A DNA stretch of 64,000 nucleotides from Paenibacillus curdlanolyticus YK9 (GTDB lineage Bacteria > Bacillota > Bacilli > Paenibacillales > Paenibacillaceae): NCBI RefSeq assembly GCF_000179615.1, contig NZ_AEDD01000012.1, forward strand, positions 218,892 through 282,891. The letters run 5' to 3'. This document shows positions 8,374-15,800 of this stretch, in pieces. The position numbers and the translations under genes were made by a program. Every line of letters begins with the position of its first letter. Position 1 is the first letter of the stretch. The notes under the pieces were generated by a model that had not been told where the DNA came from, made no database searches, and saw nothing but the letters and a program-made list of their open reading frames with translations.

Positions 8374-9278
8374 TAAGTATAAGATCCCGGTCGAGGACAA
8401 GTTTCATTATGAACCCATACGCCTAACCCACTTACAAAGTAAGTATGGAATTCGGCCACTTCGAAGTTATAAACGGTTTCTTGGCGCTTCTCAATAGTTA
8501 TAGAATCAATCTTTAATGTACGACCGCCCGTCTGAAGAAGCGAGTCTCCAACCTCTAGCTCCGCTGCCAGTACCCATTTCTCACCCTGAACCCAAAAAGG
8601 ATGGTTACCTGTTGCTTCAATAACCTGATCGCCAACATGGATATTATAAATTTCATAAGCTTCCCTCTCAAATAAACGAATGACAGGTTTATAAGCTTCT
8701 TCACCTGTATTCTCATTCCGTGAAAGAACCTTATCTCCAATCTTTATTTCTTCGATTGGCTTATCTCCATTATCGGTTAGGATCAAGGTACCTGCAGTAA
8801 AGCAGTTACATCCCTTGCTCCGGTGGTTATTACTACTATTACTACTGCTCTTCTTCGGCTTAATCTTGCTCAGCAGCTTCTCCAGCTTCGGTATGACACG
8901 GAGAACCGCCTTCATTGCACCGCCGTTGCCGACGACCATCTGCAGCGCCGTGCCCAGCTGGTTGCCGTACTCTTTCACCTCTCGGTTGCTCGGATCTCCT
9001 TTCCATACGTATCTCGAATTGTTGTAGAGGTACATAAACGGTCCCGTTACCGAGGATATGAATGAGCGTGCAATATCTTTGAACGAGATTTTGCCCTTCG
9101 CAATCGCTTTGCCCGTCTTCCACAACGCGTCGAGTGTCTTGAAGCTGAACAGGCCTGAAATATCGCCTAGCGAGGACAAAATGCCCTTCGCCAAGTCGTC
9201 GACCTGCCACCAGCTCATATGACCCGTCGGGTCAACGAAGTTTACTGGGTTGTTGAGCGCGTACGTATACAGGTTCAA
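8373..9278 (-). CDS. Displaced RHS C-terminal cassette with HINT domain, toxin tip missing
   Basis: The 301-residue frame begins in the RHS hyperconserved end (LYTYALNNPVNFVDPTGH). After a ~110-residue linker it carries a pretoxin HINT domain: GCNCFTAGTLILTDNGDKPI at residues ~158-177, ATGNHPFWV, and a closing VYNFEVAEFHTYFVSGLGVW. HINT domains release toxin tips by self-cleavage. The usual VHN junction is present, but only 10 residues follow before the stop, so the toxin itself appears lost. There is no signal peptide. The first Met may not be a real start; the DNA upstream is RHS core interrupted by a TAG. It may be silent and available for recombination with the large rhs gene. Confidence 0.75.
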   Translation of the reverse strand: MNLYTYALNNPVNFVDPTGHMSWWQVDDLAKGILSSLGDISGLFSFKTLDALWKTGKAIAKGKISFKDIARSFISSVTGPFMYLYNNSRYVWKGDPSNREVKEYGNQLGTALQMVVGNGGAMKAVLRVIPKLEKLLSKIKPKKSSSNSSNNHRSKGCNCFTAGTLILTDNGDKPIEEIKIGDKVLSRNENTGEEAYKPVIRLFEREAYEIYNIHVGDQVIEATGNHPFWVQGEKWVLAAELEVGDSLLQTGGRTLKIDSITIEKRQETVYNFEVAEFHTYFVSGLGVWVHNETCPRPGSYT

Positions 9279-9384
9279 GCTCAGCGGATGCTCGCCTTCG
9301 CCGCGGTAGCTATCGGCCGAAATAAACCGCGCTTCCCGAGGGTCATAATACCGCGCCTGCTAATAGTACATTTGCGTTCCAAAG
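9279..9384 (-). pseudogene. RHS core remnant with in-frame TAG
   Basis: Read on the minus strand it encodes the RHS segment QARYYDPREARFISADSYRG leading in frame into the orphan cassette. The codon before QARYY is TAG (9360-9362), where the intact rhs gene has TTG for Leu. Confidence 0.75.
9319..9378 (-). repeat. 60-bp seam repeat, copy 1
   Basis: It is identical to 10805-10864 except for one base (T at 9361, A at 10847). Both copies encode the RHS core end YYDPREARFIS. Confidence 0.92.
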
Positions 9385-9406
9385 AATCCGGATATTTAAA
9401 CACCAA

Positions 9407-9438
9407 GACCGCCTTGCGATTACATTAGCAAGGCGGTC
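9407..9438 (-). terminator. Inverted repeat after the immunity gene
   Basis: The perfect 11-bp arms GACCGCCTTGC / GCAAGGCGGTC have a 10-base loop. The T run on the minus strand is interrupted (TTGGTGTTT). It probably ends the rhs-immunity transcript. Confidence 0.6.
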
Positions 9439-9477
9439 GATGGCTGTCCATTGATTCTTGTTTACTTCAAAAGAGCC

Positions 9478-9849
9478 TCATGATATACCTTGATCTTTAT
9501 TAGGCAACATTTGCTCAAAATCACATGCGGCGACTGCTGTATATCGACCGTCCCACAAGTCAGTCAACAGTTTTGAAATACAAGATATATACTGGCTTGA
9601 ATCCACCCCATCATTTGGTTCAATATCAAGGTAATACCTTGAATACAGAAATCCACCTACACTCTCTAATCGCTTGAATTCATCAAATTCATCATTTTCC
9701 CTCAAGTAAATAGCGCAGTAAGGGCTCGAAATATTCCATTTTTCTACAGTCCCAATTATACTATTCGACACATAATGAGCAATTTCTTCGTAACTAGCAT
9801 CTGTATCAATGAACACTTTACAAAATAGATCAATCTCATCTAAAGGCAC
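9478..9849 (-). CDS. Putative immunity protein for the RHS nucleotidyltransferase toxin
   Basis: A 123-residue acidic protein (MPLDEIDLFCKVFIDTDASY...) beginning 15 bases after the rhs stop, in the same transcript. It has no signal peptide, so it would act in the cytoplasm. The alternating pattern of helices and strands (NDEFDEFKRLESVGGFLYSR, YTAVAACDFEQMLP) resembles small immunity folds, but I cannot assign a Pfam family. Composition is AT-rich, like the toxin tip, as expected if the tip and its immunity gene move together. Confidence 0.65.
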   Translation of the reverse strand: MPLDEIDLFCKVFIDTDASYEEIAHYVSNSIIGTVEKWNISSPYCAIYLRENDEFDEFKRLESVGGFLYSRYYLDIEPNDGVDSSQYISCISKLLTDLWDGRYTAVAACDFEQMLPNKDQGIS

Positions 9850-9864
9850 GTTATCACCCCAACT

Positions 9865-12800
9865 CTAGTTTATAGGTATATATGGACCCTTATCAAAAGA
9901 TCCACCTATCTTAATTATTGAAATGTCCACTTTGATATTAAGTTCCTGTTCTAATTGTTTTCTTAAACCACTCAATCCCGCTTCTCCAGCTTGAATCTTA
10001 CCAGTATTAACAGCATGATGCATAGTTTTTTCTTTAGCCGAACCTGGATTAGGCGTTCCAAACCGTTGTTTTACTAGTTCATTAAACTTTGCAGGCGACA
10101 CCCTTACTGCAAAATCAATATCAGAATCGGGTCGTGCTGTCCCTTTTGCACGGCTCCCTTGTACTTGTATATCGTTACTTATCGCTCCGACCTTTTGTCT
10201 AATCATCGAGGATACATTAATAAAGTTTTCTGCCGTCAAACCCTGAGGGATTTTCCCCATCCCTCTTGGAACATAATATCTAAGTTGAGCTATTGTTGCT
10301 GCTGCTAGATAAAAATATTCTATTGCTTCAAAACCCGATAGAACACCTGCTGCAAATATAGCAGGCCCATCTTTAAATACTGGAGCAAGGACCCTTCTCT
10401 TAACCTCTAACTCAATATCATAATCATTCTCCCCAACCGTTCGATCATCAAAGTAATAGTAAAGATAAAATAAATCATCAACCGTAACTTGTGTTACGTT
10501 TTTAATTAGTTCTTGTAATGCCCATTTACCTTTACCGGAATTCTGGGTCGCTGTTCTTAACAGGTATTTCAGTTGATTATGATTAAATGACCCGTAGAAG
10601 TGAACACTTTCTAGTAATTGCTTTAATGACCAGTAATACGCTCCCTCATTTTTCTTTGCAACCTCTACCAAATATTTAACATTCGCCTCGGATATCTCTT
10701 TATGAAACCCGCTAGGATCAAAGTAAAACAGTGGATTATTTTCAACATAGATGAATCCATTTTGACTTTTAGGATTCTCAATCTCACCTACATAAGCATC
10801 CTTTGAAATAAACCGCGCTTCCCGAGGGTCATAATACCGCGCCTGCAAATAGTACATTTGCGTTTTGCGGTCCCAATAGTAGCCCGCATAACGATACGGA
10901 TTAACTTTCGTAAGCTCTGTCGTGATGTCTTCGGTCGGCTCAGTCTCAGTTGCAGCTAACGACTCGCCTTCCAGCCATGGCAATACATCTGTCGTTACTG
11001 CTGCTTCTACCGAATCGGTCGATGCAGTCGTTCCGTCCGCTGGCGCGTTGCCGGTGCCCGGATGGTAGTCCGGCACGGTGTTGCCGCTGCTATCCTCCGG
11101 TCCCTGCAGGGAACCTGGGCTGCCGTTGCCGCTTTCCAGATCACCGATCCAGCCAATTCCCTCGCGTACTCGCTCGCCAAAGCGGTTGTACATCCTGCTG
11201 ACGAGACCCCAGTCGTCGTATTCGTAACGCGCTGCCACTTCGCCGTTCTTATCGGTTAGCGCCGTGACATCGCCATGTCCGTTATAGACGTACCAGAATG
11301 TTTGTCCCTTGAACGTTACGGACAACGGACGGCCTTCCTCATTGAACGTATACGACAGGACGGTATTGCCTGCGCCATCCTTCTCGTCCGTAATGACCCA
11401 CGTATCGCCTTTGTAATGATAAGTGGTCGTTTCTTGTATGTTGCCTTGGTGATTAAACTGCGATTTCGTCATGCGGCGTCCGAACAAGTCATAGGTGTAC
11501 TTCTCGCCGAAGCCGTCCGGGAATGTTACCTTCGTCAATTGACCGCGAGCGTTCCACTCATACTTGCTGCGGCCATCCGTGAGCAGATTGCCGTCAGTAT
11601 CGTACTTGTACGTGTAGTCTTCGAGACGAATAAGGTTGGCGCGTGTTGCCATTTCATTCTTCGCGTTATACGTCCATTTCGTGCCAATGATGGTGTAGCC
11701 CGCTCCGACCTCTCGAATGCGCTTGAACAGCTTCGGATGCTCGCCCGGCGGCAAATTAACTTCGCCATTGACGATTTGGTCGATTGCGGCAAGGATATGC
11801 TCGATTTGTCCTGTTTCTTTACCTGTCGTATCTGTACCAATCACGGCTGCTGCATACTCTTCGCCGTACGTTTGGCCGAGCTTCTCGCCAAGCTTCTTAT
11901 ACAAGCCTAGCTTCTTGCCATTGCCATTGGATAGCGCGTTTTCATTGCCTTTTCCATTACTATTGCCATTACCGTTACCCTCACCATTGCTGCTGCCATT
12001 GCCGTTATTGCTGCAATTGCTGCTGTTTCCGTTACCTTTGCTATTGCCGTTGCCTTTGTCTTTATCATGACCGTTGGCATTGCCTTGACCATTGTTGCCC
12101 GGGCCGTCGCCGTTGTTGTCTTTGCCTCCAGCAGTACTGCTGCCTTTGCCATTGCTGAGAGGCGTGGCTGCGCCTAGCGAATAGTTAGACGGCCCTGCGA
12201 CAATCGAAGAAGACGCAACCTTGTTGTTCCCCTTGCCATTGCCTCCGCCATTACCATTACCATTACCATTACCATTACCATTACCGCTATTGCCACTACT
12301 ATCGCTACCACTGCTGCCATTATCTTTGCTGTTACCGTTGCCATTGTTACCACCATTGCCATTACCATTTCCGTTATTCCCACTGTTGCCATTTCCGTTA
12401 CCGTTATTTCCGTTGTTTCCGTTCCCATTGCCGTTATTCCCATTACCATGATTTCCATTGTTACCGTTATTACCGTTATTACCGTTTCCATTACCGTTAT
12501 TCCCTTTCCCATTCCCTTGATCGGCATCGGTACTGCTTCCCGTATCCGGCGTACAGACCGGCACCTCAGGATCTGTTCCGTCACCCGGATCAGACGGATC
12601 GGTCGGATTAGTCGGATCGACTGTATCTTCCAGCTTCTTGCCCAGCACGAGCTCAAGCAGCTGCTCAATATCAATTTCTTTATGCTTGTCGGCTACCACG
12701 CCGCCTTGAATAATCGCTTTGCGAACGGTCCGGTTGCCCGCGCCGTCGTATTCGTAGGCAATAATATCGCCCGCTGCTGTGGTAACGCGGTCCATCTGTT

Positions 12801-15800
12801 CCCGAGCGTCATATCCATAGGCCGATTTACGGTCATTCTCGGTCACGCCCGTTACGTAGTCACGCTTGTCATGCTCGTATTTCGCCGTCTGAAGAACAGC
12901 GCCATCCGCTTTCTTCACCGTCTCGCGCATCCCGATAACATGCCCAGGCTTGAACGTCGTGTTCGTCGCAGTGCCGTTCGGGTAGATAAGCGACTTCACG
13001 TAGCCATCCGCATCATAGACGAACGAGTACTTATAGCCTTTCGTATCCGTATAATTCGTCGGTCTGCCTGCGGAATCACGCTCGACATCCGTCGTTTTGC
13101 CATTAACGATCTCGGATTTCACATCGCCGTTCTCGTCATAAACGTATTCCAGCGTGTCGCCGTTCGGATAGGTTGTCTTCTTCAGTTGGTTATTCTCGTA
13201 ATACTCGTAGTGGACAGTTCCCTCCGCTCCGGTCATCGTCAATACGTTATCGGCTTTATCGTACGTATACGTAATTTTGCTGCCGTCGCCGTACGTCTCG
13301 CTTGTTTTGCGATTCATGAAGTCGTACGTATAGACAGTAGTCAAGCCGCCGGGCTTTTTCTCCATCGTCAGGTTGCCGTTCGGATCGTACGCATATTCGA
13401 AAATATCCTGCACAAACCCTTGCGACGTCAGACGGCTGTAAATTTCCCGCGTTTTCTGGCCGGATTCGTCATATTCGATCAGCGTCGTCTGGCCGTTCGG
13501 GTCCTGCTGCGAAATCCGGTTGCCGACCTTGTCATACGTATATTTGGTAATGAGCTTACCGGTCGGTCCTTGCTCCGTAACAGCTGTCAGCCGATCCCGG
13601 AGATCATACTCATTGCGGACGACGATCCCTTCCGGACGATTCTCGACCTTCGTATTGCCGACTGCATCATACTGGTACGTATGCGTGCCATCGTTTGGCG
13701 TCGTTTTCTCCGTCATACGGCCTGCTTTGTCGTAGCGGAAAATCGATTTATCGCCTACCTTGTTCGTTTCAGTCAGCCTTCTGCCGTCCACGTCATAGGT
13801 GAACTTGCTAACATTGCCGAGCGCATCGCGCTCCTCCAATACATTCCCGCGGTAGTTGTTCGTCGTCTGCGTATCCCGTCCAAGCGGATGGCGCTCCGCT
13901 GTCGTATAACCGCCCGGACTGTACGTATAAGCTGTCCATTGGCCGGAAGGATCGGTCACCCGAACCTGCTGGCCTTTCAAATCGTACGCATACTTCGTCG
14001 CCTGCCCATTGCCGTCGATTTCCTGGAGCAGTAAACCCCGCGGATCATATTCGCTGCGCTCCGTGATGGAATCCCCATGCAGGTCAGGGCCCGTATGCGT
14101 CTCCGTCAACGTGCGCCCTTCACCGTCATATGTCATGCGAACAAGGTTGCCGTTCGGATCCTCCATGAGCGCTACTTGGCCAAGACCGTCCAGCACGAAC
14201 CGGGAGTGCGCGGCCTCATTCGCAGCTGTCAGCGACGCTGCGCCTGCCTGATACTGGATCAGCTCCGTCATGCCTGCGCCATTGGCATAGACCATTCGAG
14301 CAGCGTTGCCCTCTGCGTCCAGCGCGATCAACCGATTACCAATTGTATCGAAAATATATCGCTCCGAGCTTCCATCCGGAAGCTGGCGTTCAATCTCGTT
14401 ACCCGCTGCATCATAAACCATGCGGGTCGTGCGGACCTGCTGCGCGCCGCCAGGCAGCGTATTGCGCTCCGTCTGCTCCGTCACACGTCCTTGGTCATCA
14501 TAGGCGTACTGCGTAATAAGCCCAGACGAGCTAGCTATCTGCGCTAAATCCCTACTTGAGGAATACTCAAGCTGCGTTGTCACCCACTCGTTATCACCGA
14601 GCTGACGCTTCTCTTGCACGATATTACCCCAAGCATCGTTCTCGTACTTGACCGTCTGGGTTGTGCCAGACGCATCAATCGTCTCAATCGTCTCGGTCAG
14701 TCGGCTGAATGCATCGTAATGGTTCGCAACGCGCTGACCGTCCTCATTCACAGCTTCCGTTTGCATACCGAAAGCGTCGAACACAGCAGTCGCTCGTTCG
14801 CCCGCTTCGTTCACCGTCTCCACAACGTTGCCGTCCGAATCAACCTTCTCGGAGGTTGTAACGGTAACCAACTGCCCTGACTCGTCGATCGCCTTCTCTT
14901 GCGTCTCCGTCGTAGCGCCATCGTAGCTATATGATGTCTCTTCATCATTGCCGTCCATCTCGCGCGTAATCCGCCCCTGCTTATCGAACACAAAGGAGCG
15001 CTTGCGCAGCAATTCTTGCCCGGCATTGACCGTATCTGGCGTACCGTCCCCTAATTCTTCCGCTTCATATACGGGAATGGGGCCGCCTGAAGATTCACTT
15101 GTTCGATTGCCGTTGCCATCATAAGCATAGCGGCTCCACGAACCATCGGGACGCGTTTGCTGGACGAGCTGTCCCAATGTATTGAATACCGAGGATGTCG
15201 TCAGTGTCTGGTCTGGCAACTCGCCCACCGCAACCGGGAACGTATCCGGTTGGATCGCTTTGGCGGTCACTGTTTCCGTCGTTACGCGGTCTAATCCGTC
15301 GTAGCCATATACCGTGCGTCCGCCTTCCGGCGCCGTAACAGCCAACAATCTTCCTGCGTTGTCATACTCGTTCAGCGTCACGAGCGGCTGATCATCAGGC
15401 GATACGACCGTTTTGACCAAATCGCCCGCTTCGTTATAAAAGCTGCGCGTCTCCAGCCCGCGTGCATCGACCGACTTCGTCGTCAGGCCGCGCGAATCAT
15501 ACGCCGTCGTCACCAACGTTTCGCCAGACGTGCCCGCTTCCAGCGGCTTCGTCTTCGTTGCTGTGACGCGTCCTTCACCGTCGACCGTATAAGACGTCTC
15601 CGTCAATCCATCCGACTCGCGAACGAGATAGCCGCCGTCATTATAAGCTTTCGTACGCGTTACGGCCCGCGCTGCGTCGCTGTCATCCTTTTGGACTTGT
15701 TTCACTTCGCGGCCATAAATGTCGTATTCAAAATCCTCAATAAGACCCGCCGCAGACTCGCGATGTGTCACACGACCAACAGCATCGTATTCGCTAACCG

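Noticed and set aside
12448..14034. 528-codon plus-strand frame antisense to rhs
   Set aside because: It lies wholly opposite YD-repeat coding DNA, has arginine/isoleucine-rich non-protein-like composition and no ribosome site. Other long frames opposite rhs (e.g. 16555-17691) are the same kind of shadow.
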